Assembly: GCA_030063045.1 (NCBI GenBank)
Contig: JAQSEB010000015.1
Span: 868,001 to 932,000 of the forward strand
Length of the DNA stretch: 64,000 bases
Source of the DNA: Pratylenchus scribneri
Lineage: Eukaryota > Nematoda > Chromadorea > Rhabditida > Pratylenchidae
Reading direction: 5' to 3'
In this document: positions 26,084 to 36,959 of the stretch, in pieces
Numbering within the stretch: position 1 is the first letter of the stretch
How the letters are laid out: every line of letters starts with the position of its first letter
The notes under the pieces: model-generated
What the model was told of the DNA's origin: nothing
Databases searched by the model: none
Seen by the model: only the letters and a program-made list of their open reading frames with translations
Program-made: the position numbers and the translations under genes

Positions 26084-28561
26084 GATGGATTAATAAGGGT
26101 GGCAAAAGTAAAATGCAAAGGCAAAATTTTAACAAGGGCAATTACCCTCCTGTATCCTTTGGAATTGAGGGCGCAAGCCCAAGAAGAAATTGAAGAAAAT
26201 AAACAAAATACAAAGCATCCAATGAAATTAAGGGAAAGAAAAAATGTTAAAAATTATAAAGAATACTCGGATGATGAGGATTTGAAATTTGGTGCATTTG
26301 TTTTGGAAGATCCTCCGAATGATTCAGAGGAAGAATTGTGGGTAATCGATGAAGAAAATGAGGATGAATTACAAAATGAGGATGACTCTGAAATGCATGA
26401 ATGCATTTATTGCGCGCAAATGCGCGAAGAAGTTGCGATTTCATCGACCGAGGATGAAGAGGAAATTTTCAGTGAATCCGAATCAGGGGTTTACTGGTGC
26501 ACCTGCCCATGTGGGCTTGGAAGTGGAAAATCGACTCCATGTGAATGCCGTTGCAAAGAAACCAGTCATTGTTTGTGCAAATCACAGAAGCGCAAAAAAA
26601 GGAATAAAAATTGCAAAGAAATGTTGGAAAAAATAAAAAAGGATTCCGATGATGAGCCGGAACCAGAACCAATGGAATTGGGAAGTGAGAATTTGGAGGT
26701 AGTGGTAATGTGCCCATTGGTATTTGAAAGAAGCCGGCCACGTCAAAATCCACCAGATGAATATTTGGAGGAGGGCGTATTCGATATAAGCCGACCACGG
26801 CAAAATTCATCAAGGAAACAGCGCCCCCGTAAAAATTGCTTATTCTGTGGCGAATTACACTTTGAAAGAGAGTGCAAAAAATTCACTCCAAATGAAAAAA
26901 TTGAATTTTGTGTGAAAAAAGTTGGAGAAAGTGATGAAAAAATAAATAATTTGAGGCAATTATTGGAAAATAACAATAAAGAATTAACAGCGGTCAAGTT
27001 GGAATTTATGAATGTGGTTGAGGAAATTAAAAAATTTGAAAATAAATTGGCAAAAGTAGAAGAAGAGGCCGGTTCGGCCAAATGGGGAATGCTAAGAATG
27101 AAAAATGAATTGTTTTCAAAAGAAAGTGGGTTGTCCGATGGCGATGAATACCCAAGGCCCAAAAATAAGCAAAAATATAAGAAAAATTCCTCAAAAAAGA
27201 GTAAATCGAGCACTGTTTTGGCTGTTGCGAGTGCAATTTTGATGATTATTTTCTTTTTAATTAATCCAATTGGGGCTTCTCCTTGTGCAAAAAATGAAAA
27301 TAATTTGAAATTTCGGCATTTGGATGAGTGTGTGTCCAGCGGTTTAATAATAAATGAGAGAGAAGATGGAAGTTTATGTTGGGCAAAAATTGAATGCAAC
27401 GGAACACATTTGAGAAGGGAATTTACCGCAAAAGGATACTGTGGGCCCAAGTGCCAATGTCCTCAATGGACTGATCAATGCACGTTTTATGATGGTCCAG
27501 CAGTTCGAAACTCTTCAAAGGAGAATGAAAAAACTATGGAAATTCTGAAAAATTTAAAGCCAAATTATTGCTCGCTTGAGGCGACAGAGGAATGCAATAA
27601 AGTTGCCAATTGGAAGGAATTCAATCAAATAGAGCTATTTGATGGAGAAAAATTTTTAGTAAAAGAAATAAATTTGGAAATTGAAGATGTGAATAAAGAT
27701 GGCTTTGAGTGCATCGGTGAAGGTTTGGCAACAGGATCCCCAAAATATTGTGCTGAACACACTTGCTCTGAAAAGGGCACAAAATTCTGCTATTTTCCAA
27801 GAAAGGAATTAAGCTTTTTGTTGACGCCTGAAGGAAGAATTCCGATTAAAGCATGGGGCAAAGCAAAATTAAAAGTTTTTGATTTCAAAATGAAAAAATT
27901 GGAGTGCCCATGCCAATTGGAATGCACAAAAGAAGGGGTTCAATTAAAATCTGAAATTAAATTGGGCGGAATTGAAATTTGTAGTGGAGAATGTTTTTAT
28001 ATTTCCCATCCTGAAAAAATTGAAAATATTACAATGCCGCAGGAAAAAATCATTTCTGGCTTTGAAGCCACAGCAAAAATTTTCAAAGAAGGAGAAATGA
28101 TAAAAGAAATGGGGATAAAATGCAAAGCAAGGGATATCTGTGAAATTATCACGTGCAGATTTTGCTTGAATTATTTGAAGAATCCCCATTGCTTCCCCGA
28201 ATTGGCTATGTTTTTATTTGGAATATTATTTTATTTGGCAATGAATACAATTTATATGGCTGGAAAAATTATTATTTGGATTTTAAAAATATTGAATATA
28301 ATCGGAAGGGCAAAAATAAATTTTATTCTTTGGACAGCAAGAAAAATTAAAAAATTTAAAAAGAAAAGAAATGTAAACTTGGTGGACGAATATGCACGTG
28401 AAGTAATACCCGTTGAGGAGGAATTGGAGAGTTGGGCATCAAAGATTAGCCCACTCAATCCAACAAATCGTAGCCCAGTTGGCACAAAATATGCAATGTT
28501 TGCAATAATTTTGTTTTTGTTATGGAAATGCCACTGGGCTCACAACATTATCAGCAAATGA
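26084..28561 (+). CDS. End of integrase, acidic/Cys-rich linker and Gn-like envelope half
   Basis: Open in the integrase frame from just after TAA 26083; it has no ATG start at its head (first candidate is GTG 26099). The first 30 or so codons finish the integrase C-terminal module (ITLLYPLELRA). Numbering from 26099, there follow an acidic stretch (about 50-125), a Cys-rich cluster (about 138-162), a knuckle CLFCGELHFEREC (from 247), a heptad-like charged helix (about 265-325), a basic patch, a hydrophobic signal or anchor (372-394, ending GAS), a Cys-rich ectodomain with NXS/NXT sites (about 395-695), a long hydrophobic segment (702-736) and a second one near the end (about 800-813). This layout suits an envelope Gn-like glycoprotein. 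It stops at TGA 28559-28561 because of a frameshift; the Gc-like half continues in the +1 frame. Confidence 0.8.
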   Translation, partial: DGLIRVAKVKCKGKILTRAITLLYPLELRAQAQEEIEENKQNTKHPMKLRERKNVKNYKEYSDDEDLKFGAFVLEDPPNDSEEELWVIDEENEDELQNEDDSEMHECIYCAQMREEVAISSTEDEEEIFSESESGVYWCTCPCGLGSGKSTPCECRCKETSHCLCKSQKRKKRNKNCKEMLEKIKKDSDDEPEPEPMELGSENLEVVVMCPLVFERSRPRQNPPDEYLEEGVFDISRPRQNSSRKQRPRKNCLFCGELHFERECKKFTPNEKIEFCVKKVGESDEKINNLRQLLENNNKELTAVKLEFMNVVEEIKKFENKLAKVEEEAGSAKWGMLRMKNELFSKESGLSDGDEYPRPKNKQKYKKNSSKKSKSSTVLAVASAILMIIFFLINPIGASPCAKNENNLKFRHLDECVSSGLIINEREDGSLCWAKIECNGTHLRREFTAKGYCGPKCQCPQWTDQCTFYDGPAVRNSSKENEKTMEILKNLKPNYCSLEATEECNKVANWKEFNQIELFDGEKFLVKEINLEIEDVNKDGFECIGEGLATGSPKYCAEHTCSEKGTKFCYFPRKELSFLLTPEGRIPIKAWGKAKLKVFDFKMKKLECPCQLECTKEGVQLKSEIKLGGIEICSGECFYISHPEKIENITMPQEKIISGFEATAKIFKEGEMIKEMGIKCKARDICEIITCRFCLNYLKNPHCFPELAMFLFGILFYLAMNTIYMAGKIIIWILKILNIIGRAKINFILWTARKIKKFKKKRNVNLVDEYAREVIPVEEELESWASKISPLNPTNRSPVGTKYAMFAIILFLLWKCHWAHNIISK
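26837..26875 (+). other. Fourth zinc knuckle, between integrase and envelope
   Basis: CLFCGELHFEREC, spacing CX2CX3HX4C, identical in spacing to the first Gag knuckle and similar in sequence (CxFCG-x-x-H). It is followed by a predicted coiled coil. A nucleocapsid-type motif in this position is not part of a standard envelope and may be a partial duplication of the gag knuckle. Confidence 0.8.
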
Positions 28562-30056
28562 AGAAAATTGTATAATTAAGAAAAATGGCGAAAGAGACTG
28601 TCTATTTGACCATGTTTTGGAAATATCCCTCACAGCGGAGGAGCAAGAAATTCAAATAATGATGACTGATAATAGGGGAAAAATTGCCGGAGGAATTCAA
28701 TTGAACGTTCCTCGAGTTGATTTGATTTGTCCAAAAAATTGGAAATTTTTTTCACGGACGGTGAATATTGAGGTAACTTCGGCAAAAAGTTGCGACGATG
28801 CCGGGAGTTGCAAAAATCAGAAATGTTCAAAACTGAAATTGGATGAAAAAATCAAAGAATTAAAAGTTGGAAATGATTATCCCGGAATAACACAATGCAT
28901 GGAAACACCGGGCGGATGGGGCGTTGGATGCTTTTATTTCACCCCCGCTTGTTTATTTTATCGAATTTTTATGACCCCAGCCGAAAGTGAAATTTTAGAA
29001 GTTTTTAATTGTCCCACAATTTGGGAACGATTAATAAAAGTAAATGTGTCGATTATAAAAAATGGAGAGCAAAATGCAACTAAATTAATTGAATTGGCAC
29101 CAGGAGAAAAGCAAAATTTCAAGGAATTGGAAATTACAGCCAAAGAAATTTCTGTGCCAAATATTCCACTGCTGGCCACAACATTTGTGACGGACGGAAA
29201 GCGTTGTGCAACATTGGATTTGGAAATGGAAAATAATTTGAAAAAATTAAAATGTAAAAGCAAAAAAGAGGCGATGGAATTTGCAAATTGCACAGTTGAT
29301 GTTCAAAGCTGCAATTGCCATCCAGCCGATGGCACAGTAAAATGCCTTTGCCCGGAGGTGTCCTCAGGAGGACAAATTTTTAAGGAGGACAATGTCCTTC
29401 CATTCAATCATAATGGTTTGATGATAAAAAATGAAAATGGAAAGGTAGTGGCATCCCCCGACTTTACTTCCGCCACTTTACAGTTGAAAATATCTGGAAT
29501 GAAATTGAAAACGGAAGTGGAAATGAACACATGCAAAATAAGTAATGTAAATTTAACGGGCTGCTATGAATGCGAAAAAGGCGCACAGTTGGATATAATT
29601 TGTGAAACGGACTTTGGAAAGTCATTGGCAAATATTGTGTGCCCATCGGCAAAGTTATTAACCACATGTTCCCCAAAAGGGACAAAAAAGATCCATTCGG
29701 TCCATTTTTCGGCTGCCCAAATCGATGAGGAATGCGAAGTTTTCTGTGGAAGCACTTCAACGAAATTTGAATTGAAAGGAACGTTGGCATTTCCCGAAAT
29801 GAAGGATGAAAGTGAATGGAAAATGGCCGTTGGGCCAGTGAATTTGATTAATGAATTTAAAGGCTTTGATTTTAAAAATTTGTTGAAATATTTATTGGAC
29901 CCAAAACAATTGATAATTTGGTTGGCGACAATTCTTGGAATGTTTGCAGTCTTCTATTGCTCCGCGCCAATCATTCTTCGGTTGCTTCTTCGGTTGCTGA
30001 TGACACCTTTCGTCCCCCGGAGTGTCGTGACCGATGTTCATTCAAAGATTGTTTGA
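28509..30056 (+). CDS. env: Gc-like envelope half, phlebovirus G2-type (class II fusion protein family)
   Basis: This frame is open from 28509 and meaningful from about 28530, well before the TTG at 28617 from which residues are counted here; there is no ATG of its own at the head. It is +1 to the preceding envelope half, so the two are separated by a frameshift near the T-rich stretch 28509-28523. Features: Cys-rich block from Cys59, then CMETPGGWGVGCFYF at 94-108 continuing into PACLFYR, a pattern I recognise from phlebovirus G2/Gc glycoproteins and their nematode retroelement relatives; more Cys pairs (CNCH, CLCP); several NXS/NXT sites; a transmembrane segment about 432-462; and a short tail. 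It would mediate membrane fusion in an enveloped particle. The last 11 codons and the stop (30054-30056) lie inside the 3' LTR. As it stands the frame could only be expressed through frameshifting or splicing. Confidence 0.85.
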   Translation, partial: FCFCYGNATGLTTLSANEENCIIKKNGERDCLFDHVLEISLTAEEQEIQIMMTDNRGKIAGGIQLNVPRVDLICPKNWKFFSRTVNIEVTSAKSCDDAGSCKNQKCSKLKLDEKIKELKVGNDYPGITQCMETPGGWGVGCFYFTPACLFYRIFMTPAESEILEVFNCPTIWERLIKVNVSIIKNGEQNATKLIELAPGEKQNFKELEITAKEISVPNIPLLATTFVTDGKRCATLDLEMENNLKKLKCKSKKEAMEFANCTVDVQSCNCHPADGTVKCLCPEVSSGGQIFKEDNVLPFNHNGLMIKNENGKVVASPDFTSATLQLKISGMKLKTEVEMNTCKISNVNLTGCYECEKGAQLDIICETDFGKSLANIVCPSAKLLTTCSPKGTKKIHSVHFSAAQIDEECEVFCGSTSTKFELKGTLAFPEMKDESEWKMAVGPVNLINEFKGFDFKNLLKYLLDPKQLIIWLATILGMFAVFYCSAPIILRLLLRLLMTPFVPRSVVTDVHSKIV

Positions 30057-30391
30057 TGATTGATATTTGCATTTTTGGATTTTTACATTTAATTCACATT
30101 TATTAATTTTGTCCTTTCCATTTACATTTGATTTCCACCCCAATTCCCCATTTTTGCTTTGTCATTGGCCAAAACCAACGCCTTTTGTGCTCGTTTTTGG
30201 CCCCCAAAAGCTTTGTCATTGTAGTTTTATTTAATGTTTGGCTTGTTCCCCCATTATTTCCATTCCCACTGATCATTCACAAATAGTTAAAGAATTTATA
30301 TTCACAAATAAATTGCTTGGATAAAATATAATTTTATTGGACTCAGTAAAAGAGTAATTTGGATTATTGTTGAATCAATTGGGATTCAACA
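30023..30391 (+). repeat. 3' LTR (369 bp)
   Basis: Second copy of the LTR, matching 19973-20341 throughout. It begins right after CCCCCGGAG and ends ACA before the right TAGGG. The envelope reading frame runs 34 bases into it. The bases upstream (30001-30022) are pyrimidine-rich rather than a polypurine tract. Confidence 0.97.
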
Positions 30392-30396
30392 TAGGG
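30392..30396. repeat. Target-site duplication, right copy (TAGGG)
   Basis: Follows the ACA end of the 3' LTR and matches 19968-19972. Removing the element and one copy gives an uninterrupted monomer junction in the correct register. Confidence 0.95.
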
Positions 30397-33300
30397 TATA
30401 TTTGACATGTTTTGATAAAGGATTTGAATTTTTTGAAATTTCTTTAATAGAATCATATTCTCTATCAAAAAATACAGTCCTATATTTTTTATTTTGTTAA
30501 TATACCCTCATATTGATTTTTTATGAATTTCTAAAAAATGGCCACAAATTCAATTATATGCCTAGGGTATATTTGACAAGTTTTGATAAAGGATTTGAAT
30601 TTTTTGAAATTTTTTTAATAGAATCATATTCTCTATCAAAAAATACAGTCCTATATTTTTTATTTTGTTAATATACCCTCATATTGATTTTTTATGAATT
30701 TCTAAAAAATGGCCACAAATTCAATTATATGCCTAGGGTATATTTGACAAGTTTTGATAAAGGATTTGAATTTTTTGAAATTTTTTTAATAGAATCATAT
30801 TCTCTATCAAAAAATACAGTCCTATATTTTTTATTTTGTTAATATACCCTCATATTGATTTTTTATGAATTTCTAAAAAATGGCCACAAATTCAATTATA
30901 TGCCTAGGGTATATTTGACAAGTTTTGATAAAGGATTTGAATTTTTTGAAATTTTTTTAATAGAATCATATTCTCTATCAAAAAATACAGTCCTATATTT
31001 TTTATTTTGTTAATATACCCTCATATTGATTTTTTATGAATTTCTAAAAAATGGCCACAAATTCAATTATATGCCTAGGGTATATTTGACAAGTTTTGAT
31101 AAAGGATTTGAATTTTTTGAAATTTTTTTAATAGAATCATATTCTCTATCAAAAAATACAGTCCTATATTTTTTATTTTGTTAATATACCCTCATATTGA
31201 TTTTTTATGAATTTCTAAAAAATGGCCACAAATTCAATTATATGCCTAGGGTATATTTGACAAGTTTTGATAAAGGATTTGAATTTTTTGAAATTTTTTT
31301 AATAGAATCATATTCTCTATCAAAAAATACAGTCCTATATTTTTTATTTTGTTAATATACCCTCATATTGATTTTTTATGAATTTCTAAAAAATGGCCAC
31401 AAATTCAATTATATGCCTAGGGTATATTTGACATGTTTTGATAAAGGATTTGAATTTTTTGAAATTTTTTTAATAGAATCTTATTCATCATCAAAAAATA
31501 CAGTCCTATATTTTTTATTTTGTTAATATACCCTCATATTGATTTTTTATGAATTTCTAAAAAATGGCCACAAATTCAATTATATGCCTAGGGTATATTT
31601 GACAAGTTTTGATAAAGGATTTGAATTTTTTGAAATTTTTTTAATAGAATCTTATTCATCATCAAAAAATACAGTCCTATATTTTTTATTTTGTTAATAT
31701 ACCCTCATATTGATTTTTTATGAATTTCTAAAAAATGGCCACAAATTCAATTATATGCCTAGGGTATATTTGACAAGTTTTGATAAAGGATTTGAATTTT
31801 TTGAAATTTTTTTAATAGAATCATATTCTCTATCAAAAAATACAGTCCTATATTTTTTATTTTGTTAATATACCCTCATATTGATTTTTTATGAATTTCT
31901 AAAAAATGGCCACAAATTCAATTATATGCCTAGGGTATATTTGACATGTTTTGATAAAGGATTTGAATTTTTTGAAATTTTTTTTAATAGAATCTTATTC
32001 ATCATCAAAAAATACAGTCCTATATTTTTTATTTTGTTAATATACCCTCATATTGATTTTTTATGAATTTCTAAAAAATGGCCACAAATTCAATTATATG
32101 CCTAGGGTATATTTGACAAGTTTTGATAAAGGATTTGAATTTTTTGAAATTTTTTTAATAGAATCATATTCTCTATCAAAAAATACAGTCCTATATTTTT
32201 TATTTTGTTAATATACCCTCATATTGATTTTTTATGAATTTCTAAAAAATGGCCACAAATTCAATTATATGCCTAGGGTATATTTGACAAGTTTTGATAA
32301 AGGATTTGAATTTTTTGAAATTTTTTTAATAGAATCATATTCTCTATCAAAAAATACAGTCCTATATTTTTTATTTTGTTAATATACCCTCATATTGATT
32401 TTTTATGAATTTCTAAAAAATGGCCACAAATTCAATTATATGCCAAGGGTATATTTGACATGTTTTGATAAAGGATTTGAATTTTTTGAAATTTTTTTAA
32501 TAGAATCTTATTCAACATCAAAAAATACAGTCCTATATTTTTTATTTTGTTAATATACCCTCATATTGATTTTTTATGAATTTCTAAAAATTGGCCACAA
32601 ATTCAATTATATGCCTAGGGTATATTTGACATGTTTTGATAAAGGATTTGAATTTTTTGAAATTTTTTTAATAGAATCATATTCTCTATCAAAAAATACA
32701 GTCCTATATTTTTTATTTTGTTAATATACCCTCATATTGATTTTTTATGAATTTCTAAAAAATGGCCACAAATTCAATTATATGCCTAGGGTATATTTGA
32801 CATGTTTTGATAAAGGATTTGAATTTTTTGAAATTTTTTTAATAGAATCTTATTCATCATCAAAAAATACAGTCCTATATTTTTTATTTTGTTAATATAC
32901 CCTCATATTGATTTTTTATGAATTTCTAAAAAATGGCCACAAATTCAATTATATGCCTAGGGTATATTTGACATGTTTTGATAAAGGATTTGAATTTTTT
33001 GAAATTTTTTTAATAGAATCTTATTCATCATCAAAAAATACAGTCCTATATTTTTTATTTTGTTAATATACCCTCATATTGATTTTTTATGAATTTCTAA
33101 AAAATGGCCACAAATTCAATTATATGCCTAGGGTATATTTGACATGTTTTGATAAAGGATTTGAATTTTTTGAAATTTTTTTAATAGAATCATATTCTCT
33201 ATCAAAAAATACAGTCCTATATTTTTTATTTTGTTAATATACCCTCATATTGATTTTTTATGAATTTCTAAAAAATGGCCACAAATTCAATTATATGCCT

Positions 33301-36035
33301 AGGGTATATTTGACATGTTTTGATAAAGGATTTGAATTTTTTGAAATTTTTTTAATAGAATCTTATTCATCATCAAAAAATACAGTCCTATATTTTTTAT
33401 TTTGTTAATATACCCTCATATTGATTTTTTATGAATTTCTAAAAAATGGCCACAAATTCAATTATATGCCTAGGGTATATTTGACATGTTTTGATAAAGG
33501 ATTTGAATTTTTTGAAATTTTTTTAATAGAATCTTATTCATCATCAAAAAATACAGTCCTATATTTTTTATTTTGTTAATATACCCTCATATTGATTTTT
33601 TATGAATTTCTAAAAAATGGCCACAAATTCAATTATATGCCTAGGGTATATTTGACAAGTTTTGATAAAGGATTTGAATTTTTTGAAATTTTTTTAATAG
33701 AATCATATTCTCTATCAAAAAATACAGTCCTATATTTTTTATTTTGTTAATATACCCTCATATTGATTTTTTATGAATTTCTAAAAAATGGCCACAAATT
33801 CAATTATATGCCTAGGGTATATTTGACATGTTTTGATAAAGGATTTGAATTTTTTGAAATTTTTTTTAATAGAATCTTATTCATCATCAAAAAATACAGT
33901 CCTATATTTTTTATTTTGTTAATATACCCTCATATTGATTTTTTATGAATTTCTAAAAAATGGCCACAAATTCAATTATATGCCTAGGGTATATTTGACA
34001 AGTTTTGATAAAGGATTTGAATTTTTTGAAATTTTTTTAATAGAATCATATTCTCTATCAAAAAATACAGTCCTATATTTTTTATTTTGTTAATATACCC
34101 TCATATTGATTTTTTATGAATTTCTAAAAAATGGCCACAAATTCAATTATATGCCTAGGGTATATTTGACATGTTATGATAAAGGATTTGAATTTTTTGA
34201 AATTTTTTTTAATAGAATCTTATTCATCATCAAAAAATACAGTCCTATATTTTTTATTTTGTTAATATACCCTCATATTGATTTTTTATGAATTTCTAAA
34301 AAATGGCCACAAATTCAATTATATGCCTAGGGTATATTTGACATGTTTTGATAAAGGATTTGAATTTTTTGAAATTTTTTTAATAGAATCTTATTCAACA
34401 TCAAAAAATACAGTCCTATATTTTTTATTTTGTTAATATACCCTCATATTGATTTTTTATGAATTTCTAAAAAATGGCCACAAATTCAATTATATGCCTA
34501 GGGTATATTTGACAAGTTTTGATAAAGGATTTGAATTTTTTGAAATTTTTTTAATAGAATCATATTCTCTATCAAAAAATACAGTCCTATATTTTTTATT
34601 TTGTTAATATACCCTCATATTGATTTTTTATGAATTTCTAAAAAATGGCCACAAATTCAATTATATGCCTAGGGTATATTTGACATGTTTTGATAAAGGA
34701 TTTGAATTTTTTGAAATTTTTTTTAATAGAATCTTATTCATCATCAAAAAATACAGTCCTTTATTTTTTATTTTGTTAATATACCCTCATATTGATTTTT
34801 TATGAATTTCTAAAAAATGGCCACAAATTCAATTATATGCCTAGGGTATATTTGACATGTTTTGATAAAGGATTTGAATTTTTTGAAATTTTTTTTAATA
34901 GAATCTTATTCATCATCAAAAAATACAGTCCTATATTTTTTATTTTGTTAATATACCCTCATATTGATTTTTTATGAATTTCTAAAAAATGGCCACAAAT
35001 TCAATTATATGCCTAGGGTATATTTGACAAGTTTTGATAAAGGATTTGAATTTTTTGAAATTTTTTTAATAGAATCATATTCTCTATCAAAAAATACAGT
35101 CCTATATTTTTTATTTTGTTAATATACCCTCATATTGATTTTTTATGAATTTCTAAAAAATGGCCACAAATTCAATTATATGCCTAGGGTATATTTGACA
35201 TGTTTTGATAAAGGATTTGAATTTTTTGAAATTTTTTTTAATAGAATCTTATTCATCATCAAAAAATACAGTCCTATATTTTTTATTTTGTTAATATACC
35301 CTCATATTGATTTTTTATGAATTTCTAAAAATTGGCCACAAATTCAATTATATGCCTAGGGTATATTTGACAAGTTTTGATAAAGGATTTGAATTTTTTG
35401 AAATTTTTTTAATAGAATCTTATTCAACATCAAAAAATACAGTCCTATATTTTTTATTTTGTTAATATACCCTCATATTGATTTTTTATGAATTTCTAAA
35501 AAATGGCCACAAATTCAATTATATGCCTAGGGTATATTTGACATGTTTTGATAAAGGATTTGAATTTTTTGAAATTTTTTTTAATAGAATCTTATTCATC
35601 ATCAAAAAATACAGTCCTATATTTTTTATTTTGTTAATATACCCTCATATTGATTTTTTATGAATTTCTAAAAAATGGCCACAAATTCAATTATATGCCT
35701 AGGGTATATTTGACAAGTTTTGATAAAGGATTTGAATTTTTTGAAATTTTTTTTAATAGATCTTATTCATCATCAAAAAATACAGTCCTATATTTTTTAT
35801 TTTGTTAATATTCCCTCATATTGATTTTTTATGAATTTCTAAGAATTGGCCACAAATTCAATTATATGCCTAGGGTATATTTGACAAGTTTTGATAAAGG
35901 ATTTGAATTTTTTGAAATTTTTTTAATAGAATCATATTCTCTATCAAAAAATACAGTCCTATATTTTTTATTTTATTAATATACCATCATATTGATTTTT
36001 TATGAATTTCTAAAAAATGGCCACAAATTCAATTA

Positions 36036-36505
36036 TATGCCTAGGGTATATTTGACATGTTTTGATAAAGTATTTGAATTTTTTGAAATTCTTTTAATAG
36101 AATCATATTCTCTATCAAAAAATACAGTCCTATATTTTTTATTTTATTAATATACCCTCATATTGATTTTTTATGAATTTCCAAAAAATGGCCACAAATT
36201 CAATTATATGCCTAGAGTATATTTGACATGTTTTAGTTCTAGATTTGAATTTTTTGAAATTCTTTTAATAGAATCATATTCTCTATCAAAAAATACAGTC
36301 CTATATTTTTTATTTTATTAATATACCATCATATTGATTTTTTATGAATTTTTAAAAAATGGCCACAAATTCAATTATATGCCTAGGGTATATTTGACAT
36401 GTTTTAGTTCTAGATTTGAATTTTTTGAAATTCTTTTAATAGAATCATATTCTCTATCAAAAAATATAGTCCTATATTTTTTATTTTATTAATATACCAT
36501 CATAT
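36036..36505 (+). repeat. Intermediate satellite monomers
   Basis: A few divergent copies with TTTTAGTTCTAG (36231, 36402), ATACCATCAT and ATTCTTTTAATAG. They share the TTTTAGTTCTAG block with subfamily B but keep the AATAGAATC middle of the main type, so they look intermediate or recombinant. Copies of this kind recur near 38801 and 40000. Confidence 0.75.
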
Positions 36506-36959
36506 TGATTTTTTATGAATTTCTAAAAAATGGCCACAAATTCAATTATATGCCTAGGGTATATTTGACATGTTTTGATAAAGGATTTGAATTTTTTGAA
36601 ATTTTTTTTAATAGAATCATATTCTCTATCAAAAAATACAGTCCTATATTTTTTATTTTGTTAATATACCCTCATATTGATTTTTTATGAATTTCTAAAA
36701 AATGGCCACAAATTCAATTATATGCCTAGGGTATATTTGACAAGTTTTGATAAAGGATTTGAATTTTTTGAAATTTTTTTAATAGAATCATATTCTCTAT
36801 CAAAAAATACAGTCCTATATTTTTTATTTTGTTAATATACCCTCATATTGATTTTTTATGAATTTCTAAAAAATGGCCACAAATTCAATTATATGCCTAG
36901 GGTATATTTGACATGTTTTGATAAAGGATTTGAATTTTTTGAAATTTTTTTTAATAGAA

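Larger units (their letters stand above)
19973..30391 (+). mobile_element. BEL/Pao LTR retrotransposon with phlebovirus-like envelope
   Basis: Complete-length element of 10,419 bp: 369-bp LTRs at both ends beginning TGT and ending ACA, 5-bp target duplication, primer-binding site, gag-pol in the BEL/Pao order (gag, protease, RT, RNase H, integrase) and a downstream envelope region. The gag is of the DUF1759 type and the integrase ends in a DUF5641-like module, both hallmarks of BEL/Pao rather than Gypsy or Copia. The envelope places it with nematode elements of the Cer7 kind. The LTR copies agree at every position I compared, so the insertion is young. The coding path is interrupted by two frameshifts and one in-frame stop. 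Base composition is richer in G+C than the satellite around it, most of all in the leader. Confidence 0.96.

Noticed and set aside
26743..27450. 235-codon open frame on the minus strand
   Set aside because: Antisense to the knuckle and signal region; its Ser/Phe/Leu-rich composition mirrors Lys/Glu-rich coding on the plus strand.
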